Assembly: GCF_001905095.1 (NCBI RefSeq) | Contig: NZ_LWLS01000056.1 | Coordinates: forward strand, 1-64,000 | Length of the DNA stretch: 64,000 nt | Reading direction: 5' to 3' | Origin: Micromonospora sp. CB01531 | GTDB lineage: Bacteria; Actinomycetota; Actinomycetes; Mycobacteriales; Micromonosporaceae | In this document: piece after piece, positions 42,732 to 51,072 of the stretch | Numbering within the stretch: the first letter of the stretch is position 1 | Layout: the number at the start of each line of letters is the position of its first letter | Program-made: the position numbers and the translations under genes | The notes under the pieces: model-generated | Databases searched by the model: none | Told to the model about the DNA's origin: nothing | The model's input: only the letters and a program-made list of their open reading frames with translations

Positions 42732-43904
42732 ATGAACAATGGGCACAGCGCCGCCCCGACATCGCCCGGCGACTTGCTTCAGCTGCTGCGCGACGGGCAG
42801 GCACGCACCCGAGCCGAGCTGGCAACCGAGACCGGACTGGCCCGGTCGACCGTGCGCCTGCGCCTCGACGCGCTCACGGATGCCGGACTGGTGACCGACT
42901 GGGGCAGCGACGCCGTCACCGGCGGCCGGCCCGCCAGCAGGTTCGTGTTCAACGCCCGCGGCCGGGCGGTGCTGGCAGCCGACGTCGGGGCCACCCACGC
43001 CACCGTCGCCATCGCCGACCTGACCGGTGAGCCGCTGGCCGTCGAGAGGCTCACCCTGGACATCGCCGACGGGCCCGACGCGGTGCTCAGCCTGCTCATC
43101 GACACCTGGCGACGGCTGTGCGCCAACCACGACCCCGCCGCCCCCATCGCCGGCGTCGGCATCGGACTGCCCGGCCCGGTCGAGCACTCGACCGGCAAGC
43201 CGACCCACCCGCCGATCATGCCCGGATGGAACGGATACGACGTGCCCGCGCGGATCGCGGTTGACTTCGCCGTGCCGGTCCTGGTGGACAACGAGGTCAA
43301 CCTGATGGCGCTCGGGGAGCACGTCCGCTGCTTCCCGGACGAGGCGCACATGATCTTCGTCAAGGTCGCGACCGGCATCGGCTCCGGTCTCATCAGCAAC
43401 GGCCAACTGCACCGCGGCGACGTCGGCGCGGCCGGCGACCTCGGACATATCCTGGCCCCACACGCGGACGACGTGCAATGCCGCTGCGGCAACAGCGGGT
43501 GCCTGGAGGCCGTGGCCAGCGGCCCCGCCATCGCCGCGAAGCTCCGCGCCGCCGGGCTCGACGCGACGAACAACGCCGACGTCGTGGCCCTCGTGCAGGC
43601 CGGCAGCCCGATCGCCGGCCAAGCTGTACGGCAGGCCGGCCGGGACATCGGCGAGGTGCTGGCCGCCGGAGTCAGCCTGTTCAACCCGTCGCTGATCGTG
43701 ATCGGCGGGGCGGTCGCGCAGGCCGGCGAGATGCTGCTGGCGGGAGTCCGGGAGTCGATCTACCGCCGTTCGCTGCCGCTGGCCACCGAGCGCCTGCGCA
43801 TCGTCACCTCACAGGCCGGCGCGAACGCGGGCGTGGTCGGCGCCGCGGCGATGGTCGTCCAGCATGTCCTCTCCCCCACCGTGCTCGACCGCGAGCTGGC
43901 CTGA
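42732..43904 (+). CDS. ROK-family transcriptional repressor
   Basis: A 390-residue regulator. An N-terminal winged helix (residues about 12-65, RAELATETGLARSTVRLRLD) precedes an actin-fold ROK domain. Motifs are the ATP/phosphate loop VLAADVGATHATVAIAD, IGLPGPVEHSTG, the sugar-site VLVDNEVNLMALGEH, and the zinc-binding consensus GHILAPHADDVQCRCGNSGCLE. It is divergent from the Gfo/Idh-importer operon, and the palindromes between them are likely its operator. The effector is probably the transported sugar. Confidence 0.92.
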   Translation: MNNGHSAAPTSPGDLLQLLRDGQARTRAELATETGLARSTVRLRLDALTDAGLVTDWGSDAVTGGRPASRFVFNARGRAVLAADVGATHATVAIADLTGEPLAVERLTLDIADGPDAVLSLLIDTWRRLCANHDPAAPIAGVGIGLPGPVEHSTGKPTHPPIMPGWNGYDVPARIAVDFAVPVLVDNEVNLMALGEHVRCFPDEAHMIFVKVATGIGSGLISNGQLHRGDVGAAGDLGHILAPHADDVQCRCGNSGCLEAVASGPAIAAKLRAAGLDATNNADVVALVQAGSPIAGQAVRQAGRDIGEVLAAGVSLFNPSLIVIGGAVAQAGEMLLAGVRESIYRRSLPLATERLRIVTSQAGANAGVVGAAAMVVQHVLSPTVLDRELA

Positions 43905-43957
43905 TCCACGCCGGGCGAACCCCTACCGGTCGGTGCGGCTGCACGGGCCGGGCCGGG

Positions 43958-44977
43958 TCAGCCGCCGTTGGTCGGCCGGTAGGTACGCGGTCGGCGGGCG
44001 GGTGCGGCCGGATTGGTCACCCCACTGACCGCCGCCAGGAACTTCGGGCCCATCGCTGCCCGGGCCTGCACCGCGGGATGGGTGGCGCCGAAGTTGTCGG
44101 AATCCGCCTGCCCGTCGGCGAACAGCACGTAGGTCAGCACTGGGGCGCCGGCCGCGTCGAAGACGATCCCCGCCTCGTGGCGGGCGTCGGCGAACCAGCC
44201 CGCCTTCGTGGCCACCCGGGCCCGCTCCGCCGAGGACATGGTGCGCCGGATCCCGTCGGTGAAGGCGATCGGGGAACGCAGCAGATTGATCAGGAAGGTG
44301 GTCGAGGCGGGCGAGAGCAGCGTGCCGGCGACCAGCGCCTGCAGCAGATCGTGCGTCTCACGAGCGGTGCTGGTGCCGAGAAAGAACCGGTTCGGATTGG
44401 CGACCGGTTGAACCTGCGTGTGGGGGAACCCCTTGGCGATCAGGATCTGGTTGAGCTCGGCGGCCGGGCAGACCAGCCCACAGAGCCGCACAGCGGTGTC
44501 GTCCGAGACCGTCAGCAGCGCGGCGAGCGCATGACCCAGGGTCACCGAGCTGGGGTATCCCGTGTCGAGGCCGAAGATGCCGTCACCGCCCGGCACCACG
44601 ATCGCCGCCGTGACCTCCACCCGCTGGTCCAGGGTGAGCAGGCCCCGGTCGACCTTGTCCAGCACCGCCACGGCCACCGCGACCTTGTTGACGCTGTAGG
44701 CCTCGACCACCGTGTCGGCGTTCTCCTGCACCGCGACCCGGGGCGCGCCGCCGGCACCGGCGACGCTGAGGTACGAGTACCAGTTTCCGCCAGCCCGGGT
44801 CCGCTCCCGCTGGTAGGCCGCCGCCACGTGGTTCACCGGGGATCCGCCTTCTCCGCCGTGCGAAGTGGACGCACCGCGCGACGCCCCCGCGGCCGGGCTC
44901 GCCAGCCCGAGTACCGCACCGGCGGTGGCCATGGTGCCGACGCCCAGCGCGGTCCTACGATTCACTCTGCTCGCCAC
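43958..44977 (-). CDS. secreted class A beta-lactamase-fold serine hydrolase
   Basis: A 339-residue penicillin-recognising-enzyme fold protein with a twin-arginine-like signal (VNRRTALGVGTMATAG). The nucleophile motif is SVNK (about residue 95), the second motif is SDD in TVSDDTAVRL, and the third is KAG instead of KTG (ATKAGW). The omega-loop Glu of true class A beta-lactamases is not obvious (LGTSTARETHDLLQAL may supply it). It could be a beta-lactamase, a peptidase or an esterase. GTG with GGGAG upstream is chosen; a TTG further upstream is possible. Confidence 0.75.
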   Translation of the reverse strand: MASRVNRRTALGVGTMATAGAVLGLASPAAGASRGASTSHGGEGGSPVNHVAAAYQRERTRAGGNWYSYLSVAGAGGAPRVAVQENADTVVEAYSVNKVAVAVAVLDKVDRGLLTLDQRVEVTAAIVVPGGDGIFGLDTGYPSSVTLGHALAALLTVSDDTAVRLCGLVCPAAELNQILIAKGFPHTQVQPVANPNRFFLGTSTARETHDLLQALVAGTLLSPASTTFLINLLRSPIAFTDGIRRTMSSAERARVATKAGWFADARHEAGIVFDAAGAPVLTYVLFADGQADSDNFGATHPAVQARAAMGPKFLAAVSGVTNPAAPARRPRTYRPTNGG

Positions 44978-45135
44978 GCCTCTACTCCCGTCCAACGTGA
45001 ACCGTCGGCGGCCACCGGCAGATGGCCGGCGCGGGACCGAAAGTGATCACCGATCCCGCCCGACCACCCTAGGCGAACCCGAGGCGCCGCGCTGCCCTTG
45101 GCACCGCCTGCACCGGCCGGCACCGCCGACGGTGA

Positions 45136-45981
45136 CTACGCCTTGCCGGCGGCCGCCGTCGTGGTGCCGGCCATGGCGCTCTTTACCAGCGGCGCGTATC
45201 CGCCCGACTGGCCGGTGCGGTTCGGGTGGTACGACTCGGAGGTCGGGTTCGACAGGCCGTTGATCCACTCGACGGCGTCGCAGACGGCGTGCCCGGTGAA
45301 GGCGGCGCGGGGGTCCACGAACGGGAACGAGTGCGCGACCGCCCGGGCCTTGATCGTCTCGTTCAGCAGATCGGCGGTGTCGTTCAGCGCCGCCTGCTCC
45401 CCCGGGCTGATCCGGGACAGCGACTGGCAGTCGCTCTCGTTGGACAGGCGCGGATACCCGACGATCACCACCCGGGCGGACGGTGCCTTTGAGCGGATCT
45501 TGTTGTAGAGCGCGTCCAGGGTGCCGGACAGGGTGTTCCGGATGTAGGTGTTGGCCTTGTCGATGTCACCCCAGCAGGTGTACGGCCACGGCTTGGCGCA
45601 CTGCGTGATGACGGAGGAGAATCCGGCGTCGTTGCCGCCGACGGTCAGCGTGACGTAGCTGGTCGACGAGCTGAGGCTGCCGAGTTGGTTGTTGGACACG
45701 TCGGCGACCTTCGCGCCGGAGCAGGCGGCGAACGTGAGGCTGGCGCCGATCTGGTTCGCGTCGAGGACGGGGTACGCGTACGGCGAGCGGGAGCAACTGG
45801 TGCCGTCGGAGTAGTACGAGCGGGTGCCGACGCCGGAGGCGTACGAGTCGCCGAGGGCGGTGTAGAGCGGCGCGGCCGCCTGCGCGGGCAGCGCCCACAG
45901 CACGGCCGGCGCCAGGCCGGCGAGGACGGCGACCGCGAGTGTGACGAGGCGGCTTCTGTGGCGGGGGGCGACGGGTGCCAT
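45136..45981 (-). CDS. secreted SGNH/GDSL esterase-lipase
   Basis: A 281-residue SGNH hydrolase with a Sec signal ending AQAAA. Blocks I, III and V are clear: nucleophile Ser in YTALGDSYASGVG, oxyanion Asn in TVGGNDAGF, and catalytic His in SYHPNRTG. Several Cys pairs (GTSCSRS, FAACSGA, TQCAKPWPYTCW, ESDCQS, HAVCDA) are like Streptomyces secreted lipases with three disulfides. GAGGAGG is spaced four bases from the ATG. It is divergent from the metallophosphoesterase gene. Confidence 0.92.
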   Translation of the reverse strand: MAPVAPRHRSRLVTLAVAVLAGLAPAVLWALPAQAAAPLYTALGDSYASGVGTRSYYSDGTSCSRSPYAYPVLDANQIGASLTFAACSGAKVADVSNNQLGSLSSSTSYVTLTVGGNDAGFSSVITQCAKPWPYTCWGDIDKANTYIRNTLSGTLDALYNKIRSKAPSARVVIVGYPRLSNESDCQSLSRISPGEQAALNDTADLLNETIKARAVAHSFPFVDPRAAFTGHAVCDAVEWINGLSNPTSESYHPNRTGQSGGYAPLVKSAMAGTTTAAAGKA

Positions 45982-46321
45982 GCTTCCTCCTCAGCTGCCC
46001 ACCGGGAGAGCGCATCGACGGAAGTCGACGGCTGGTGGTGATCCAGACTGTCGGCGGCAAGCACTGACACGCGCAAGAGATCGAGCGGAAGTTTCCTTCA
46101 ATCGAACAAGTGGGCAGTGGCCACTTGGCACGAAGCCGGAGGCGACCCTCGGACCGGAAGGCACCCGGCGACGAAGCCGGCGGCATGTCCGGCGCCCGGA
46201 CGAAAGAGCTAACCCTCGGCATGCTCACCGTTCACCCAGCCGTGCCCCTGCCGTTTCGGCGGATCCTTACATTCGTCGATCAATGACCCCGGGACAGCCG
46301 CCCCGGGGAGAAGGGATCACC
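45982..46321. other. divergent promoter region with one inverted repeat
   Basis: A spacer of 340 bp between the SGNH esterase and the metallophosphoesterase genes, holding both promoters. The only clear element is an inverted repeat CAAGTGG-(7)-CCACTTG at 46107-46127, next to GGAAGTTTCC (46087-46096). No gene is supported inside. Confidence 0.45.
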
Positions 46322-47692
46322 ATGGGTATCCGCCGAATCCGGCTTGCCACGGCCGTCGCAACGATGGCCGCGCTGACCACAGTCACCACCGGGGCGGTGG
46401 TGACCGTGGCCGGCCCGGCAATGGCCGCCACTGCCACCTTCACCTCCGTCGCCGACACCTATGTGGACAACAGCGCCACCTCGACCAACTACGGCACGAG
46501 GACGCAGCTCGGCATCGACAACTCGCCGATCAAGCGGATGTTCCTGCGCTTCTCGGTCAACGGCCTGACCGCGCCGGTGAGCAGCGCCCGGCTCCGCATC
46601 CACACCGACGACGTGGCAGGTGCCGAGAGCCCCAGCGGCGGCACCTTCAAGGCCATGACCAACACCACCTGGTCGGAGACCGGGGTCACCTGGAACAACC
46701 AGCCCGCCATCGACGGGGTGACCCTCGGTTCCCTCGGCAGCGTCGCCCGGAACACGTGGTACGAGGTGGACGTGACCCGGCTGGTCACCGGCAACGGCAC
46801 CGTCAGCATCGGGGTGACCTCGTCGAACAGCGACGGTGCCGACTACGACTCCCGCGAGTCCGGTGCCACGGCACCCCAGTTGGTCGTGACCACCGGCACG
46901 TCGAGCAGCGATCCGGTGCTGGTGGGCGCGGGCGACATCGCGGATTCCGGCTCGGGAGACACCGCCACCGCCGCCCTGCTGGACAACATCTCCGGAACCG
47001 TCTTCACCACCGGCGACAACGTCTACACAAATGGCACGGCGGCCGAGTTCAACACGTACTACGAGCCGACCTGGGGCCGGCACAAGGCCCGCACCCGTCC
47101 CACGCCGGGCAACCACGACTACAACACCGGCGGCGCCACCGGCTACTACGGCTACTTCGGCACCAACGCCGGCCCGTCCGGGCGGGGCTACTACTCCTAC
47201 GACGTGGGCAACTGGCACGTGGTGTCGCTGAACTCCAACGTCAGCATGTCCGCCGGCTCCGCACAGGAGCAATGGCTGCGGACGGACCTGGCGGCCAGCA
47301 CGAAGCCGTGCACCCTCGCGTACTGGCACCACCCGCTGTTCACCTCGGGCGCCAACCACGGCCCGTCCACCTCGACCCGGCCGCTCTACCAGGCCCTGTA
47401 CGACCACAACGCCGACGTCGTGGTGTGGGGGCACAACCACCAGTACGAGCGGTTCGCCCCGCAGAACCCGAGCGGCGGACTGGACAATGCCCGCGGCATC
47501 CGGGCGTTCGTCGCCGGCATGGGCGGCGCCGGCCACTACGGCTTCGGCACCATCCAGCCGAACAGCGAGACTCGCAACAGCGACACGTACGGGGTGCTGA
47601 AGTTCACCCTGCACACCAACAGCTACGATTGGGAGTTCGTGCCGGAGGCCGGTAAGAGCTACGCCGACCGGGGCACCAACAACTGCCACTGA
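46322..47692 (+). CDS. secreted metallophosphoesterase with N-terminal DNRLRE/CBM96-like domain
   Basis: A 456-residue secreted phosphatase. The signal peptide ends GPAMAA. Residues about 38-190 are a DNRLRE/CBM96-type beta domain (ADTYVDNSATSTNYGTRTQL, TWSETGVTWNNQP, YEVDVTRLV). Residues about 200-450 are a calcineurin-like phosphoesterase: GAGDIADSG, TTGDNVYTNG, TPGNHDYN, YWHHPLFTSG and VWGHNHQYERF give the two-metal ligands. The order resembles actinobacterial purple-acid-phosphatase-like enzymes. GAAGGGATCACC precedes the ATG. It ends at a strong shared terminator. Confidence 0.92.
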   Translation: MGIRRIRLATAVATMAALTTVTTGAVVTVAGPAMAATATFTSVADTYVDNSATSTNYGTRTQLGIDNSPIKRMFLRFSVNGLTAPVSSARLRIHTDDVAGAESPSGGTFKAMTNTTWSETGVTWNNQPAIDGVTLGSLGSVARNTWYEVDVTRLVTGNGTVSIGVTSSNSDGADYDSRESGATAPQLVVTTGTSSSDPVLVGAGDIADSGSGDTATAALLDNISGTVFTTGDNVYTNGTAAEFNTYYEPTWGRHKARTRPTPGNHDYNTGGATGYYGYFGTNAGPSGRGYYSYDVGNWHVVSLNSNVSMSAGSAQEQWLRTDLAASTKPCTLAYWHHPLFTSGANHGPSTSTRPLYQALYDHNADVVVWGHNHQYERFAPQNPSGGLDNARGIRAFVAGMGGAGHYGFGTIQPNSETRNSDTYGVLKFTLHTNSYDWEFVPEAGKSYADRGTNNCH

Positions 47693-47705
47693 CAACATCC
47701 CGATC

Positions 47706-47748
47706 GATCCCGCGAGGGCGGTCCGTCACCGGCGGCCCTCGCGGGATC
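47706..47748. terminator. bidirectional terminator
   Basis: A perfect 14-bp inverted repeat (47706-47719 and 47735-47748, half-site GATCCCGCGAGGGC) with a 15-nt loop. It lies between the convergent metallophosphoesterase and aldehyde dehydrogenase genes. Confidence 0.85.
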
Positions 47749-47767
47749 ACGGGACCCGCAGGAATCG

Positions 47768-49297
47768 CTACGAGGTCATAGGGACACCGTCGACCAGGCG
47801 GGGAAGGCCGAGCGGGTTGGCCTCGCGCAGCTCCGGTGGGAGCAGCGGGTCCGGGGTGTTCTGGTAGCAGACCGGGCGCAGCCAACGCTCGATCGCTGTG
47901 CTTCCCACCGAGGTCGAGCCGCTGGTGGACGCGGGGTACGGACCGCCGTGCTGCATGGCGGGGGCGACCGTCACCCCGGTGGGCCAGCCGTCCACGACGA
48001 CCCGGCCCGCGATCCCGCTCAGCCCGGCGACCAGTTCCGCCGCCTCGGCGTCCCGCTCGTCGGCGGCCAGGTGCACGGTCGCGGTGAGGTTGCCCGGTAG
48101 GGCGCCGAGCACCGCGTCCCGCTCGACCGTCGAGCCGTAGCGGACCAGCACGGTCACCGGCCCGAAGCACTCCTCCAGCAGTTCCCGGTACGGCCCGCCC
48201 TCGGCGAGCCGCGACGCCGCGACGGTCAGCAACCCCGGCCGGACCGACAGAGGGGTCTCGTCGTCGCCGGCCTCACCCGCCCCGAGCGGTTCCGCGACGC
48301 CTGGGAGCGCCGCCCGGGAGCGGACTCCGGCGAGGAACGCCGCGCGCATGCGCGGGTCGAGCAGCGGCCCGGACGGGACCGTCGCCGTGACGACCGCCCG
48401 GATGACGGCGTCGCCCGCCGGTCCCGCCGGGAGCAGGACGAGGCCCGGCTTGACGCAGAACTGGCCCAGACCCTGGGTGTACGAGGCGGCAAGCCCCGCT
48501 CCGATCTCGTCCGCTCTGGTCTCGGCCGCCCGTGCGGTCACCACGACCGGGTTGAGGCTGCCCAACTCGCCGTGGAACGGGATCGGCCGCGGCCGGGAGG
48601 ACGCGATGTCGAACAACGCGCGGCCGCCGCGCACCGAGCCGGTGAACCCGACGGCCGCGGTCAGCGGGTGGCGGACGAGTTCCGGGCCCGCGTCGAAACC
48701 GTGGACCAGGCGGACAACGTCCTCGGGCAAACCGACCTCGGCCGCCGCGGAGCGAAGGATCCGGGCACACAGGACGGAGGTGGCCGGATGGTCCGGGTGC
48801 GCCTTGACCACGACCGGACATCCCGCGGCCAGCGCACTCGCGGTGTCGCCGCCCGGCACGCTGAAGGCCAGCGGGAAGTTGCTCGCCGCGAAGACCGCGA
48901 CCACGCCCAGTGGCACCTTGTAGCGCCGCAGGTCGGGGCGGGGCGCCGGCGCCGCCTGCGGGTCGGCGTGGTCGATGATCACGTCCAGGTAGCCGCCCGC
49001 CTCGACCACGTCCCCGAACGCGCGGAGTTGGTAGCAGGTGCGGGCGAGTTCGCCGGTGAGCCGTACCCGGCCGAGCGCCGACTCCGCATCGGCGGCCGCG
49101 ATGATCTCCTCACCGTTCTTCTCCAGGAGCGCGGCTGCCGTGCGTAGCAGGTCAGCCCGCGCGGCGGGGTCCCTGAGTGCCGGGGCGGCCGCGGCGGCGG
49201 CCCGCACCGCCTCGTCCACGTCCTCCGCCGTCGACTCGGTCGCCACGCGTCCCCGCGGGGCTCCGGTACGCGGGTCGATGCTCAGCACGTCACTCAC
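47768..49297 (-). CDS. alpha-ketoglutarate semialdehyde dehydrogenase
   Basis: A 509-residue NAD(P)-dependent aldehyde dehydrogenase, last step of hydroxyproline degradation (2,5-dioxopentanoate to alpha-ketoglutarate). It has the cofactor segment VFAASNFPLAFSVPGGDTAS then CPVVVKAHPDHPATS, typical of this subfamily. It also has the Glu of FHGELGSLNP (about 242) and the nucleophile Cys of GLGQFCVKPG (about 281). The GTG start overlaps the previous stop by eight bases. Neighbouring epimerase, dehydrogenase and deaminase genes fix the pathway. It is the last gene of the operon. Confidence 0.9.
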   Translation of the reverse strand: MSDVLSIDPRTGAPRGRVATESTAEDVDEAVRAAAAAAPALRDPAARADLLRTAAALLEKNGEEIIAAADAESALGRVRLTGELARTCYQLRAFGDVVEAGGYLDVIIDHADPQAAPAPRPDLRRYKVPLGVVAVFAASNFPLAFSVPGGDTASALAAGCPVVVKAHPDHPATSVLCARILRSAAAEVGLPEDVVRLVHGFDAGPELVRHPLTAAVGFTGSVRGGRALFDIASSRPRPIPFHGELGSLNPVVVTARAAETRADEIGAGLAASYTQGLGQFCVKPGLVLLPAGPAGDAVIRAVVTATVPSGPLLDPRMRAAFLAGVRSRAALPGVAEPLGAGEAGDDETPLSVRPGLLTVAASRLAEGGPYRELLEECFGPVTVLVRYGSTVERDAVLGALPGNLTATVHLAADERDAEAAELVAGLSGIAGRVVVDGWPTGVTVAPAMQHGGPYPASTSGSTSVGSTAIERWLRPVCYQNTPDPLLPPELREANPLGLPRLVDGVPMTS

Positions 49298-50783
49298 CGT
49301 CTCGTCCTCTCTGTTCCGTCGGTTCTCCGGCCGCCGCGACGGGCGTCGTGTCTTCGGTCAGGGCAGCGAGCTCGCCCAGGGGCACCGGTACGGCGAGGCT
49401 GCGCGTGGCCAGGCTGCGCAGGTCCCCGGGCGTGGTCTCGCGCCTGCTCAGGCAGGCCGCGATCCCGGCGGTGGCGAAGCCGCACACCCGCCCCTGGCAC
49501 CAGCCCATCCCCGGCCGGGCGAGCATCTTCAAGGTGCGCGCATCCTCCGCGCCGAGGTCGTCGTGCGCCCGCCGCAGGTCACCGTACGAGACCTCCTCAC
49601 AGCGGCAGACCGGGGTCGTCTCCGACAGCCACTGCGGCCACGCGCGCGGCACCGGATAGGTCCGGTGCATGGCAACGGCGAAGCGGCGCCCGCGCCGGAC
49701 GGCGCGGCCGAGTCGCCTCATCGCGGCCGGATCGGCCGGACGGCCCAGTGCGTCGGCGAGAGCCAACGCACCCAACCGTCCTTCCTGGACAGCCAGGGCC
49801 GCGCCGCCCACGCCGGTCGCCTCGCCGGCGACGTACAGCCCTTCGACGCTGCTACGCTGGCGGTCGTCAACGGCCACGACGAGAGATCCGTCGACATCCT
49901 TCGCCGTCTGCGCGCCGAGCATGAGCGGCAGCTCGAGCGACGGGGTGAAGCCCCAGCCGAGGGCCACGAGGTCGGCGGGCAGCTCCTCGTCCGGCCCGGT
50001 CGGGCGGCCGTCACAGTCCACCCTGGCGAGCCGGACCGCCTCGACCCGGTCGGTACCGAGGATCTCGCGGATCACCGTTCTGGTCTTGTACGGGATGCGG
50101 TGTCGGGCCATGAGTGCCACGTACTGCAGTGCCTCGACGCCCTTGCCCGGCGCGGAGATCGCGCCGACCGGGTCGCGCAGCCAACCGAGCGTGGCGTTGG
50201 CCTCGACGACGGCCGCGACGGTCACCCCGGCCCGCGCGAGGCCGGTGGCCACGGGAAGTAGGAACGGGCCGGTGCCGGCGACGACGGCTCGCCGTCCCGC
50301 CGTGGTGCGGTGCCCCTTGAGCAGGGCCTGCACCCCGCCCGCGGTCATCACGCCGGGCAGGTCCCAGCCGGGGATGGGCAGCTGCCGGTCGTATCCCCCG
50401 GGGCACAGGATCAGCGCCCCCGTGACGAGTGTGCGGTCCGTCCCGCCGGCCGTGGCGGTGGTGGCCGTCATCCGGAGGGTGAACGCGCCGCTGGCGTCGC
50501 GGGTGACGAGCCAGACCTGGTGGCCGGGGAGGTAACGGATCCGGCCGGCGGCCCGGAGGGCGTACATGCGGTCCCGCAGCCGGGTGAAGACCGGCCAGCC
50601 GTGATGACCGGCAGAATCGTCGGGGCGGGCATGCTTCTCGTCGTAGTGTCGCCAGTACTGTCCGCCGGGCTGCCCGGCGGTGTCGATCAGGGCGACGCCG
50701 AGCCCGGCCTCCGCGGCCTCGACGGCGGCGGCGAGGCCGGCCGGGCCCGCGCCGACCACGGCGACGTCAGGCACCTGCGGCAT
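49290..50783 (-). CDS. hydroxyproline dehydrogenase FAD/[2Fe-2S] subunit (HcnB-like)
   Basis: A 497-residue FAD/NAD-fold oxidoreductase. VAVVGAGPAGLAAAVEAAEA begins the dinucleotide fold, followed by GGQYWRHYD, and the second nucleotide site is RRAVVAGTGPFLLPVA. A C-terminal BFD-like cysteine cluster CRCEEVSYGDL...WCQGRVCG should hold a [2Fe-2S] centre. This is the architecture of HcnB and the matching subunit of trimeric D-hydroxyproline/octopine/nopaline dehydrogenases. Its partners are the small ferredoxin-like subunit and the DAO-type subunit encoded just upstream, with overlapping reading frames. Confidence 0.88.
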   Translation of the reverse strand: MPQVPDVAVVGAGPAGLAAAVEAAEAGLGVALIDTAGQPGGQYWRHYDEKHARPDDSAGHHGWPVFTRLRDRMYALRAAGRIRYLPGHQVWLVTRDASGAFTLRMTATTATAGGTDRTLVTGALILCPGGYDRQLPIPGWDLPGVMTAGGVQALLKGHRTTAGRRAVVAGTGPFLLPVATGLARAGVTVAAVVEANATLGWLRDPVGAISAPGKGVEALQYVALMARHRIPYKTRTVIREILGTDRVEAVRLARVDCDGRPTGPDEELPADLVALGWGFTPSLELPLMLGAQTAKDVDGSLVVAVDDRQRSSVEGLYVAGEATGVGGAALAVQEGRLGALALADALGRPADPAAMRRLGRAVRRGRRFAVAMHRTYPVPRAWPQWLSETTPVCRCEEVSYGDLRRAHDDLGAEDARTLKMLARPGMGWCQGRVCGFATAGIAACLSRRETTPGDLRSLATRSLAVPVPLGELAALTEDTTPVAAAGEPTEQRGRDGE

Positions 50784-51072
50784 CGGCGTTCCTCCGGTCT
50801 CCGGCGTCCTCGCGGTCCGCGCCGGCCTCGGCTTCGTCGCCGAGGGTCATGCCCTCGGCGGCGGCGACCAGGCAGGCGCGCTGGTCGGGGACGCCGTCGA
50901 CGGTGATCAGGCAGTCGAAGCAGACGCCGATGCCGCAGAACAGTCCTCGGGGCCGGCCGCCCTTACGGGTGGTGCGCCAGTCGTGGATTCCGGCGGCGAC
51001 CAGCGCGGCGGCGACGCTCTGGCCGGGCTCCGCCGCAACGGTGACGCCGCGAAAGGTCATCTGGTGGGTCAT
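50767..51072 (-). CDS. small (2Fe-2S) subunit of hydroxyproline dehydrogenase (HcnA-like)
   Basis: A 101-residue ferredoxin-like protein with VAAEPGQSVAAALVAAGI and the cluster ligands FCGIGVCFDCLITVDGVPDQ then RACL, that is C-x4-C-x2-C and a distal Cys. This is typical of HcnA-type subunits. It overlaps the preceding DAO-type gene by four bases and the following FAD subunit by 17 bases, so strict co-translation is expected. The acidic/Ala-rich tail (EAEAGADREDAGD) is extra. Confidence 0.9.
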   Translation of the reverse strand: MTHQMTFRGVTVAAEPGQSVAAALVAAGIHDWRTTRKGGRPRGLFCGIGVCFDCLITVDGVPDQRACLVAAAEGMTLGDEAEAGADREDAGDRRNADAAGA

